Part shown: piece after piece, positions 47,994 to 58,641 of the stretch
Layout: each line of letters starts with the position of its first letter
Numbering within the stretch: position 1 is the first letter of the stretch
Origin: Diatrype stigma
Taxonomy: Eukaryota; Ascomycota; Sordariomycetes; Xylariales; Diatrypaceae
DNA: 64,000 nt
Reading direction: 5' to 3'
Assembly: GCA_022225965.2 (NCBI GenBank)
Contig: JAKJXP020000132.1
Location: 45,122 to 109,121 of the forward strand
Notes under the pieces: model-generated
Told to the model about the DNA's origin: nothing
What the model saw: the letters and a program-made list of their open reading frames with translations, nothing else
Databases searched by the model: none
Program-made: the position numbers and the translations under genes

Positions 47994-49665
47994 ACTATCT
48001 GATATGCAGCAGAAGCCAAAGTTCTAGACGGCCGACAAGGGGTAAGAGACCTTCATCAATGGAAGGCAAAGGCAGCTCCTCAAGGACCGAACTGGTTTGC
48101 CGGTCTGCCGGTCTGCATATCTACCTACGTATAGTACATACCTACGTACCTATGTATGTAGTGGACGGGTAGGTACAATCCCCTAATTATCTAATCAAAT
48201 AGTGGGGTCTTCCTCTGGTTCCAGATTCTGGGGAAGATGCCATTGGCGCTAACAAGCTTTTGGCGTCAAAGAGCACGTTGCGCGCGCAAAGAAAGCACGT
48301 TGCACTGCGCGCGCTGCCGCCGAGTTCTTGCTCGTTTGGGCAACTTATGCTACGCAGGCACTCTGGCGCCCACTTTGGCAAGGGAGGGACGGCCAGGCAT
48401 CCTTGTTGTCTTTGCTGCATCCACGTATCTGTCTGCGCTTTAGCTACCTAAAGTAGGTATATTAATAGATGCGTTGCCGTTATTACCGTTAATACTGCCC
48501 ATATATGAGCTCCTATCCATCCCAAGCCTTCTTGATTAATTGCTATCATACCTATCAACAACGGATAAGTCGGTAGGTATATATACGTATGTCTAATGTG
48601 TTAATGTTCGGCAAACTCGGAACTCGACGTGTGTCATATAAGTGCCTAAGAATGACTCCCCAGGCTGTATTTAGGATTAACCTGTAGGGTAGTTACATGG
48701 GTACCTATCTACCTGTTAGGTAGCCAGGGTAGTCAACTACATACACATCGGGATAATTTGGCCGATGAAAAATTGCCGTATGTACCACCGTGATCCTTCC
48801 GAAGATGTCAGGAGCAAGACGTTGATAAATCTTCCCACAATCACATCAGCACCGTAATATCGTGGCAATTATGTCTTCAAGTCCTGTTTTCAGCGCCTGT
48901 TAGTTCAGTTGCCCGTCACCGCTAAATTCTCCAAGGATTCTGTTGTCATTTTGCTGTTCTCCCCCCCCGTTCTTCTTCTCTCCTTCCCTGGTTCCTACTC
49001 ACCCTTTTCCTGCAACAATCGTACGACTCCGAGAAGCACCCGGACCTGCCGGGGCTGAATTAGCACGAATCCCGAAGCTAACTAGTGCGAACTACCGAAG
49101 TGTCGCATCATCCACCTGACATCCGCTGCTTGCGCAACAACAGTTAGGGCGCCAAGGTAGCACGCCGGATAGCCTTGTAAATGGTAGCACGCACCGCATG
49201 TGCACATACGCACCCTGGATCGATTTGAAAAAACTCTTCTCGTACGTTATGACGGGATATTCCACTTATAGAACGGGTTCCTTTGGACCCTGAAAAAAAA
49301 AAAAAATCCATTTGCAGCATAGCATGTACACTCAGAACACTGAAGAAGGAAAAGGGGGGCCAATATTAGGGGACCAATGATGTAATCGCCCCTAGTAAAA
49401 TATAGAGACAGGCGTGCACACACGAATGTCAGGTCATGCCATGACATGCCCTCCCTGCCCTACGCCGACCTACGGCACGGCGTAGCCAGCCCCGCTAATG
49501 GTCAATTTTTGGAATCAATGCAGCTGACCTCTCCCATATGTACGTGATCTGTATGTGATCTGTAGTAATCTGCAGTGATCTGTGGTGATCCTGTATGTGT
49601 GGATGCATGGAAGTCTAACAGGCAGCACGCACACACAATGCCTACTCTTTACACACCTACCTACT

Positions 49666-49697
49666 TGCCTGCCTGCCTGCCTGCCTGCCTGCCTGCC
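49666..49697. repeat. (TGCC)8 microsatellite
   Basis: Eight exact tandem TGCC units, followed by a degenerate continuation to about 49712. Confidence 0.95.
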
Positions 49698-49942
49698 CAG
49701 GTGCCTGCCTACCCTATCGTCAGGTCTCGCCTATCGTCTCGCCTGCTATGTAAGTACGTGCAGCAAGGAGGGAGAGGGAGGTCTCAGACATCCCTGTCAA
49801 GTCGGTCGGCTTCCCGGCTGGTCATCAGCGTTGCTTAAGCTCTGTCCATGTTTTCTGCATCATGCATGCAACCCCCATGATTTCCGATCCGATGCAACCA
49901 ACACATGTAGATATGTAGATACCTGTAGATGGGTCGAAAGAC

Positions 49943-49962
49943 GGATGGATGGATGGATGGAT
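49943..49962. repeat. (GGAT)5 microsatellite
   Basis: Five exact tandem GGAT units in non-coding DNA. Confidence 0.9.
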
Positions 49963-52920
49963 AGCCGGAGGGGGTGTTTCCCGCCCGCCGTCCCTGACTT
50001 ATCCGGGTTTCATAACTATTATACTATACCTGTGTTCTCAACAGATGCGATGGGCGAACCCCTAGATCTGCCAGGTTGACATATGATATTTGATTGTCTA
50101 GGTAGTATGAATGCAAGGATACGATGGACGTTAACGCCGAAAGACGGACGACGACGACGTATACCCATGCGCGTACGTACCTCAACAAAATGCGAACCTT
50201 GGTCCCATCTACTTATCTATCTACCCACTCACGCAAGCTGAGCGAGGAGTGAACACGATACGAAGTTTCGTTGCGTTGCGTTGCGTACGTACGCACCTAC
50301 ATACCTACATACATGCGCACTACTCCGAAGACTCAAGGCCTCGCTCACGGAGATGCTGCCCAAGTTGAGAGGAGGGCATTCGTATATCACGCGAGCGATC
50401 AGGGAAGAACACATTGACCTCCTTGTTTTCTCAGCTCCGGCCAAGAATATAGGTGCAGAAACAGGTACCTACGTTGAATAGTGAAACCAGGAGGCAGGCT
50501 CCGAGTTTACCATGGCCTAACTACATAGCTGGCGGTTACACTTAGGCAAACACTCACCACCTACACTGGTATGTACTGTGGGTAGTTGGCCCAACCCAGA
50601 CGAAGGCGTTCCTGGCCTGCCTGACTGGCATTGGTTATATCTCGTGATCCCGTGAGAAGCTAACGACTTCGCTAGTAAACGGTGTTCGGGTAACTAACGG
50701 CTAGCAGAAAGGGGGAGGAGACAAGCTTGGACGGGCTGGCTGGGACTAGATGTCGGCTGGCTTCTTCATTGGTCACAAGTATCACCACCACCATGATTTG
50801 ATCTACGAAATGTTGGACTACGGATCCAGGTGTATGCAGGTAAAGAAGGACATCCAGGGCCAATGCTCTGGGTAATCTACTAGTAATAAGTCAGCTGAGG
50901 CGTCTTTCGTCCTCCCGCCCCCGGTCTTGTCTACGTGCTATTTACGGAGTACCCTCTCCCCGCCCACCTCTTCTCCACCACGGAGACCGTGTCGTTCGGG
51001 AGGGCCTCACCACGTGAGTATATGCACAGATACGTGGGTCCAGACGCCAATGCAGGCGATCCGGCGCTGGCGTTGTATAGCTCTCCGTCGACTTGCCGAC
51101 TGGCAGGTAGGCGTACTCCATGGATATAGCAAGCTGAGGCTTAATTAGGTGTCAATGTTAGTGCAGGTACCGCCAGTCGTGCCTTCATCACTAGGGTGCG
51201 TAGGTTGCTCTCCGGGATTCATGCTCGCTGTCGACGTACGCCGGCAAGCATAGGCTGGGAACCTGGGTCATTAGGTTCTCCCTCTTCCTCTAAGCCAGGG
51301 TTAGGAAGGGGTAAACGATTATCGCAGGTGAAGACACCCTCCTGAGGCTCCAACTACGACAGGCGTAGGGAGAGAACTGGTGCCTATCAGACATGAAGGG
51401 CTTGAAGGGCACCAAGTAGTTGCTTGCATTCAAATCAAAACGACAAATCGGTTGGTGACTTGATCACTCACTAGTCGTGCTCTCGAAGACAGGAAAAGCA
51501 GAAAACAAGAAAAAGGGGGGAAAGGGCGTTTGCATTTCCATAGAACTACATCCTGCTCTTAAGCTTACATGCATCAATAGCTTGCCTCTTAACACATAAT
51601 GAAAACAATGTTTCTTTGACCATATTTGAACATATGTTTTCCTTTTCCTCTCTCCTCTCACTTTTAGAAGTAACATGCCCGAGGATAACACGAGAAATCC
51701 ACATAAGAGCACGCGCGGTAGAAATTAGGTTTCGGGAAACCAATCAACTTGACATGTTTTATAATTATTGAAGTCGCGATGTGATGAGCGACGACGTCAG
51801 CTATGGTGAAAGACCTGCCATCCCCCCACCGATCATCACCGTCTATCCACCTACTACTCATTTATTGAAACGTCGCCAGTATTCTTGATTTAGGTTCAGG
51901 TCCCTATGAACCTTATCCGAATGCCCGTCCCATTCTTAACATCAGACTCAGCTCTATTTCCGTACTGCCCACAGGCCCTCCTCACTCCCAATTTGTGAAT
52001 AGTCAGATTTGGGTTCGTGTCTTATTTTGCTAATCATAGGCAGAGTTCGGTCCGGCCGAGTTAATTCGGTCACCGTATAATGCAGCTCCCTAGGTAGGTA
52101 GATACACAGCTTCGGATGACAGACACAACATGGTTTCAGAAAGACTTCCTGGTCCGATCTTCATTTGACAGTACAATAGAGGCTGACCTCTTTTGGACCA
52201 CACGAGAGGCGGTGGCGGCCTGGGCGGCTGGCACGAAACCAGTCTGAGCAGGACAGGCTCACGTTGCCCTATAGCTTCGAGGGTCATGGACTTGAAGTTT
52301 GGTATGCCTTTCCATCCGTACCTCCCTCTCGAGATCATGCGGGGAGGTCCTGTACCGACCGTGTGTCCAAGAACTAGTCTTATCCCTCGACCGAGCATCC
52401 ATCCCTTCATGGTGACAACATCAGTTCATGGCGACTAAACCTTATTTTCAAGCATTCAATACCATCCCATCATAAGTACCTAGCAATGAACGGGTCTGTG
52501 GGGAAGGATCAGTATAACTTACTCAGCCTAATTACGTGTTTTCCAACCGGGTGACGAGGAAAAGGGGACCAGAGAGTGGGAAAGAGACGGGGAAGATCGC
52601 AAGATGCATACGCGGACTCCTTAACTTAGGTGATCATGTTCTAGCTAGACAGTCCAGACATACAGGTTGAAGCATGTATATAGAGTTGAGCTGCGTAGTC
52701 ATTCAGGCTACCTATGATCTAAACTGGCTAGGTCACTGATTCCGGGAGGCAATCGATCATATAAAGGACTCGAGCGTTCCCCTTTCGCACCAAAAAAAAA
52801 ATGCATACATAAGTCTTGCATGTTTCTCCCCTGAACACGCCTAAACCGTTCTTGTGACGTATCTCAGCACAACAGCGGCATCACGCATCCTACTATTATA
52901 CAACCCACCAACCACCCAAA

Positions 52921-53445
52921 ATGCAGCACCCCAAGATAACCCACCTCAGCCTCCTCCTCCTCAGCCTCCTCGGCCTCTCCCAAGCCCAGGAGACGCTGAC
53001 GACCACGCTGCCCGCGGGGTACACCTCGGCGCTGGCCAGCGTGCTGTCCTCGCTGACGGCCTCGGCGCTGCCCACCGAGGCCTCCTCGCTCCTCTCGTCC
53101 TTTTCCGAGGTGACCAGCTCCTACGCCTCGGCCGCGCGCTCCTCCTCCTCCTCCTCCTCTTCCGTGGCCGAATCGAGCACTGCCGCCTCGGCCTCTTCCG
53201 CGTCCTACGCGTCCTCCTCGGCCCGCGCGTCTTCTTCAGAGGAGGCGAAGAAGTCCTCGTCCGCGGCTGCGAGCACCACCACCAAGCCCGCCACGGCGGG
53301 CGGCGAGCTCGCCACGACCACCGACGGCGCCGGAAAGACCGTCACGACTGAGACGGCGACCGGAGGCGGCCCGCTGCCTACGGCTGCGGCGGTGGGGGGC
53401 GTCGCGGCCGCGGGGCTGCTGGCCCTTCTGCCTGCTGTGCTGTGA
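52921..53445 (+). CDS. Small Ser-rich secreted protein, probable GPI anchor
   Basis: Single-exon gene of 174 residues; no enzymatic family recognised. Residues 1-22 form a signal peptide (LSLLLLSLLGLSQA then QET). A short N-terminal region (TLPAGYTSALASVLSSLTASALP) precedes a Ser/Ala/Thr-rich segment with a run of eight serines (about residues 74-81), probably heavily O-glycosylated. The last 25 residues (AAAVGGVAAAGLLALLPAVL end) are hydrophobic after small residues, fitting a GPI signal. It is therefore probably a cell-wall or plasma-membrane mannoprotein of the kind abundant in filamentous ascomycetes. A second, longer frame overlaps on the same strand, but it lacks a signal peptide and is a GC-rich shadow. 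An A-rich run lies at 52791-52801, 120 bases upstream. Confidence 0.82.
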   Translation: MQHPKITHLSLLLLSLLGLSQAQETLTTTLPAGYTSALASVLSSLTASALPTEASSLLSSFSEVTSSYASAARSSSSSSSSVAESSTAASASSASYASSSARASSSEEAKKSSSAAASTTTKPATAGGELATTTDGAGKTVTTETATGGGPLPTAAAVGGVAAAGLLALLPAVL

Positions 53446-54719
53446 GGTGGGTGGAGAAATGGGGCCAGGATGAGATGAGTGAGACTGGGTGGGTGGGTTG
53501 GGTGATGAGGGATGTTGGTTTATCATGACCTAGTAGTCGGTGTCAGGGGAGGATATGGAGTTGAGGAGAGCGGGTTAATAAGAGAAGAAATCAAATTGGG
53601 AGGGGCATGGTGGAGGGAGCGTGGGGTGTGAGTGTTTGTCTTGGTAGAGGGGAGGAGCGATGGCGGGCTGGTCGATTGTTTGTAAATGGGAATGGCGAAT
53701 GCTGAACTAATGTTGTGATTTGGGAAGAATGCCGAGGGGGGAAAGGGCACGTGGTGGATGAGGTCCGGTCGATGAATAGGAAAAAGTTTCGTACAACAAC
53801 ATACTAAGTAGTACACAATGATAATAAGTCTGAAGTGATCAATCCGTAAGTTTGAATTCAGGGGTTGTTAGTTGTCTTGTTAGAAAACACACACGTCGGC
53901 CTGGCCTAGGTGCCTTGAGGAGTTCGTCTTTTTCCATGCAGATATACCTATATAAAGCACATGGTATTGTGACTGGCGTGTCAACAAGTAGTCAATCCAC
54001 CTATTCATCCGTATCCTCGCATCTAACAAGTGAAACACAAATTGCAAACATGCTTACGATGACCATGAGAAAGATATGACCAAGCTGGTTCTTGTGCCAT
54101 CCATCCATACCATCCACCATTGTCACCCAGAGACCGCTTCTGAGAAGAAGAATTATAAGTGGTGTGCGTGTTTATAAAATTCATGATTCCTATAATGACC
54201 GGAGTTCTACCTATGACCTAACTCCACGGCCGCCTCGGCCTGTTACCATGATAACGACTGCTAGATATGACATGCTTGCTTGCTCTATAGAGAAAATGAT
54301 GGTTTCAGAAGAAAAGGGGGAAAAGGCACATCCAGCACTTCGCAGAATGATTTCCGCTACAAAAGCTTCGCGCTCTGTCTCTTTAGCGCTAAGTCTGCCC
54401 TGTCTCGGGCCTATTTCAACGCCGTAGAGCTTCAGCCAACGAGGCATATATGCGCTTTACGAACGGATGCATGCAGTTCCAACAACAACGAAGCCGGCAA
54501 GAGAGCAGTGGGCCACAACCCAATGGATAAGCCAAGCCACCTTATCTCACTCTGCACACACGCTAGTATCCATCACGATAAATCGTGCGTATCGCACCCA
54601 TTGAGCTCAAGAAAATAACAGCCCGCGTTACTAGTAGCTAGTATCAGGATCAAGATCAGGCCGTCTCGTCTCGTCTCGCTTGGCTTAGCATTACCTTACC
54701 TCACCTGACCTGTGTTCGT
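53446..54719. other. Convergent intergenic region
   Basis: Between the Ser-rich protein gene (+) and the FYVE-RING gene (-). The first 350 bases are purine-rich on the + strand (GGGTGGGTGGG, GAGGAG). No gene seen. Confidence 0.5.
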
Positions 54720-56652
54720 TCAGTAACCAAAACTATCATGCTGATGAACCGGACACCGGCCGGGGTGGTTGACGAACCACGCCTGGATGCAGGCGCGGTG
54801 GAAGCGGCACAGGCACTCGAGCCGGGCCATGGGGACGCCGGCCTGGAACTCCTCGAGGCAGATGGTGCACTCGGCGTCGTCGACGCAGTCCTTCTCGGTG
54901 GCCGTATAGGGGAAGATGCCGGTCCGCCGCGCGGTCCGCGGCGGCGGGGTGCCGTGCGCGCCCGGGGGGCCCCGGTTCGCGGCACCGCCCCGCCCGCCGC
55001 CACCACCCGGGCCCGGGCTGTAGGTGCTGTGCTGCGTGATGCAGTCGTTGATGTGGGCTTCACGGCGGGCCTCGAAATCCGGGAACTCGCGCGAGGGGAG
55101 CTCGTAATGGCAGACGGGGCACTCGTCCTCCTCGGCGATCTGCGGCGGCGGCGGCGGCGGCGGCAGGGGCCGGTTGATGGCCGGGTCCCGCGCGGCCATG
55201 GACGATGACGAGGCCGAGGAGGGCTCAGCGAAGTCTAGCAGGTAGCGCACGCGGGCGTTGAGCGAGGAAGGCAGCGTATGAGCCTGGTGCTGGTGGTGGT
55301 GTGGCTGATGAGGCCGGGATGGGTGGAACGCTGCGCCGGGCCACCTACTAATTCCGTACTGCGCAGACGAAATTCGCGATGTGTTCGTCCTTGACGAACT
55401 CGCTGCTCCAGCTCCAGCGTTCTATTGTGCATTAGCAGGTCATGTCCATTCCATAAATAGGGGGGACGTACAACCGTAGCGCTTCTGCCTCTAGCATAAT
55501 AGTCGCTCGTCGGACTTGGAATCGAATGTGACAACGGATGGGTGAACTGGCTATCTGGGGTAAAATTGCTGCTGGAGGCACTTTGCGACCTGTGGTGGCT
55601 GGCTCGGGGCTGGAAGTTCGAAGATGGATGCCGGGTCCCAGGTGGTGTTGTGTTGGGATCCGGCACGCAAGGATTGCAAAGCCGGACCGGCTCACCTCCA
55701 GCGGCAGTGCTAAAGTCGGCAATGCCTCCTTCTACACCGTACCTTTGCAGAAAAGCCGTCTCGTGGGGCGGCCGTACAATATACTGGTATGGAATGGTGA
55801 TGCGATGAGGTGAGCAACTAGCACATACGACTCTTCCGCATTTTCTGCCACGGTCCGTGTTAACCCTGTTCACGATTCGTAGCAACCATGTTGTACTCAC
55901 CGGCAATGGTGTTTCCTAACAAAGAAGCCGAACTGTGTCCCGCATATGGGACAGTATGTTACTTCAGCATCGGGCTGCCACCTAGGCAGAGCAAAATCCA
56001 GTGGGGATCTCCGATCCGCTGTCGGATTGAAAGCTGGTGCGATCGGGCTTGATACCGAATTTCGGTCTAAAGGGGTTGCCGCAGCATGAGTAATTTGGGG
56101 CACATTATCATATGTTACCGGGCTGCCTTGTAGTTCCCTCGTCTCATCTAACGCCTCCCTAAGGGTGATGCCTGTCTCGGGTTCCGAGTTCCTAGAAGAG
56201 CTTGATACCTCCCTTGGCCGCGTGGAAGTTTCCCTTTGGTGAGTTTCATTGTTTCGTGTAGAACCATTGGCGGGAGACTGAGAATCGGATACGTTGAGGG
56301 TTAGACCGTCGCGAAGTCGGTCTTCCATCGGGCTAGCCCCGACCTCAGTATTCCTGTTTTCGTTTATTGGTGTTGGTAGTTCTGGCTCGGTATCAGGCTG
56401 GTTCTCTTCTGCTTGATCGGGTCGACTGCTTGGGCCTGCTTCGTCATCTTCTGGAGAACGCTCTAGTTGGTGGGACGGGCAGTCGAAATAACGAGTGCAT
56501 TCGCCATCGAAGAGGCGCGAGCTCTGATAGGGACAAGGTGAAGCTGGAGCAGCACTCCCCACATGTGAACCGGCCGACTCAGAATCGCTAATGTCGTAGT
56601 TATCAGCCGTTGAGGCAGCCGGCAAGCCAGCCCCTCCCTCAGCAGAGGCCAT
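54720..56652 (-). CDS. FYVE + C2HC + RING zinc-finger protein, E3 ubiquitin ligase candidate
   Basis: Predicted endosomal ubiquitin ligase, comparable to yeast Pib1. Exons (minus strand, my model) are 56652-55901, 55844-55472 and 55421-54720; introns are 56 and 50 nt; 608 residues. Residues 1-220 are acidic, Ser/Pro-rich and disordered. The FYVE domain has its eight cysteines at 234, 237, 250, 253, 258, 261, 307 and 310, with RKHHCRKCGRVVC for PI3P binding; this motif spans the first intron, which proves the junction. A His/Gln-rich linker, then a C2HC finger at 476-502 (CPVC...HINDC) resembling ubiquitin-binding UBZ fingers, and a poly-Pro run precede it. The C-terminal RING uses Cys560, Cys563, Cys578, Cys580, His583, Cys586, Cys598 and His601, the CLCxxH...CPxH form seen in ZNRF/Pib1 RINGs. 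Exon 3 reads through the apparent TAG at an internal alternative acceptor in another frame only. Confidence 0.9.
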
Positions 56653-58641
56653 CCTCTATGATGTGATATTCAAGCGCCAAGGGAGTGACGGGTTGCTATT
56701 TCGCTATCGCCTACACAGGTTGTCGACCATGCAGTTGTGGACAGAAATACTTGGGCACTATGGTGGTTATAGCAGAGACAGAGTTTGCGACACACGGACA
56801 ACGACCACGCTTCTTCTATTAGGAGTGTCAGGGGAAGAGCTTGCGACGAGGATCGGCTATTGCTGACGGTCTAGTACTGGGCGTGCGGAGGCGGGGGAGG
56901 CGGATCTGAGGTTCGAAGCTTTAACTGGGCCGAGGAGAATTATCGCAAGTCGATTTTGAATGTGTAGATGACGCAATGAGGTTGTTCCGTATATGTGTGA
57001 GAGAGGTCGAAGAGAGAAAGAGAGTCTATGAAATGCTGTAATAATAGGAGTTGCCTTGGTAAAGTCAGCAACTGTGAAGCATGGTGAAGTTCTCTGGCTG
57101 TCTCAGTAGGATTAGGATTAGGATTAGGGTGAGGATGAGGTAGGATAGTGAGCAGTAGGTAGGCAGGTAGGGATGTATGTCTGTCTGTCCCACCTGTGCT
57201 AAGTGGAAACATTCACGGTAGGCGTGAAGACTTGACTTCTTTGAGACCGGCGGCAGCTTATCGCAACTCACCTTGACTGCTGGAGTGCAGGTGATTGACT
57301 GCTGACTGCTGGACCACAGCCTATCGCATCATCTGAGACTCTGAGTCGCGTGAAACTCTACTGCGATAGGTTCAGTGATTGGTGGGTTAGCTTGGTTCTA
57401 GGTCCCTAAGGTGATAAGGAGCCGCAGCACCGCAGCTGCACCGTCGACCAGTAACTAGCCACTAACTACCTACATACAATACCTAGTAGTTAGATCCCAG
57501 TTCAAGCCACTCCACCCCGCTCAACCCGCTGTATCCGCTGCTCTGCTGCTGCTGACTGATGGACGGCGGACGTTATTAAGTCAGTGGAGATTCGGGATGC
57601 CATACAATCCTAGAACCCTGTTGTCTGTCTATCACCTAATAATTACCTGTACAATACAATAACTACTTCTATCCACGACTGCTATGCTATGCCGTTGCTA
57701 TGCAGCGCATTATGTATTAGCATGTCATTTCCTTGATAGGATTACTGGTCTACAAATCATATATTATCATATTATATTGTTGTACATATATATTGTTGTA
57801 CATACATAGCGATGCTCATGAAACGGTCAAACCCCTATCTGCCATGGCGGCGCGTGGCCCATCCTCATCTCTAGGTTTCTTGCAATGAACTTTACACTTT
57901 CTAGGTATGCCAACTCCGGATTCCGACATTCACCCAAGCCCTAATTCTGAGTAATACTTCTTAACCAGCCCCGTAGGCCACACAGAATCCCAACTGTACG
58001 GGTTAGTACTTTCCCAGCATGCGATCAAGAAGATAGAGATCCCGCATGCCCGAGTGCGCATGCAGCGAACCGCCATGGACAAGCGATGGTTCAACGGACT
58101 TGGCACTGCTCTCGACAAGACGAAGCAGTTGTGGGATGGTCTTGTTGAATACTAGTAGAAGTACGTAGGATGTTGAGCTCATGATCCGTCCCTTTGGCTT
58201 CCAATATCTCAAGTTTGAGAGTAGCCTGAGAGTCTTGGCAAATATTCAATGACAAGAAGGAGTCCCAGCTTTCTTCCCAGTAGTTCTCTTGCAATAGGTT
58301 TCCGTTGTACGTTCTTACATTGGACCCGAATTGCCCTTTTGTACCTTAGAACTGGCATAAATGGCTACATATGTCTTTACTGACACAAACCTCATGTGTC
58401 GGAGAACATATAAGGATTCCGCCTAGTGACACCTTGGTCCTTACAAACAATTAGCGGATATATAATTAGCCCTACGAGGCTGATGATTGCGGCTGAGAGC
58501 CGAGCTGACCAGCTAGTCTCAAGATAAACCGAGGGCTTACAGATACATATTTGGGGAAGTCAGCTGGATCCGCAACACCTCACTAAACAACCCTTTTCAT
58601 CGTTCTCAGGTTCTTGGAGTGCGACAAGCATAGACTACGCA
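56653..58641. other. Intergenic between divergent FYVE-RING and HET genes
   Basis: No supported gene. Contains the telomere-like tract at 57107-57129, repeated AACTAGCC/ACTAACTACC words near 57455-57475, and a doubled TTGTTGTACATA word at 57778-57806. TATATAATTA at 58459 lies 180 bases upstream of the HET ATG. Confidence 0.45.
57107..57129 (+). repeat. Telomere-like (TAGGAT)3-TAGGG tract
   Basis: Three tandem TAGGAT units followed by TAGGG. This is one base per unit away from the fungal telomere repeat TTAGGG. It is too short to show an old chromosome end. Confidence 0.7.

Larger units (their letters stand above)
44950..52920. other. 8-kb gene-poor block
   Basis: No supported gene. Frames reach about 165 codons but are low-complexity or unrecognised. 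Contents: a 58-bp alternating pyrimidine-purine run (46146-46203), a (GGTT)n run near 46720-46738, the palindrome at 47978-47993, many TACCTA/GTAC words at 47900-48750, an A13-14 run near 49293, (TGCC)8 at 49666-49697, (GGAT)5 at 49943-49962, and GCGTT repeats near 50270-50286. Confidence 0.45.

Noticed and set aside
49582..50079. 165-codon frame across the TGCC microsatellite
   Set aside because: The frame is kept open by the CCTG repeat, which reads Cys-Leu-Pro-Ala in this frame; no other coding signal.
52854..53351. 165-codon frame overlapping the Ser-rich GPI-type gene on the same strand
   Set aside because: It lacks a signal peptide and has a shadow composition. The other frame has a signal peptide, Ser-rich stalk and GPI-type tail.
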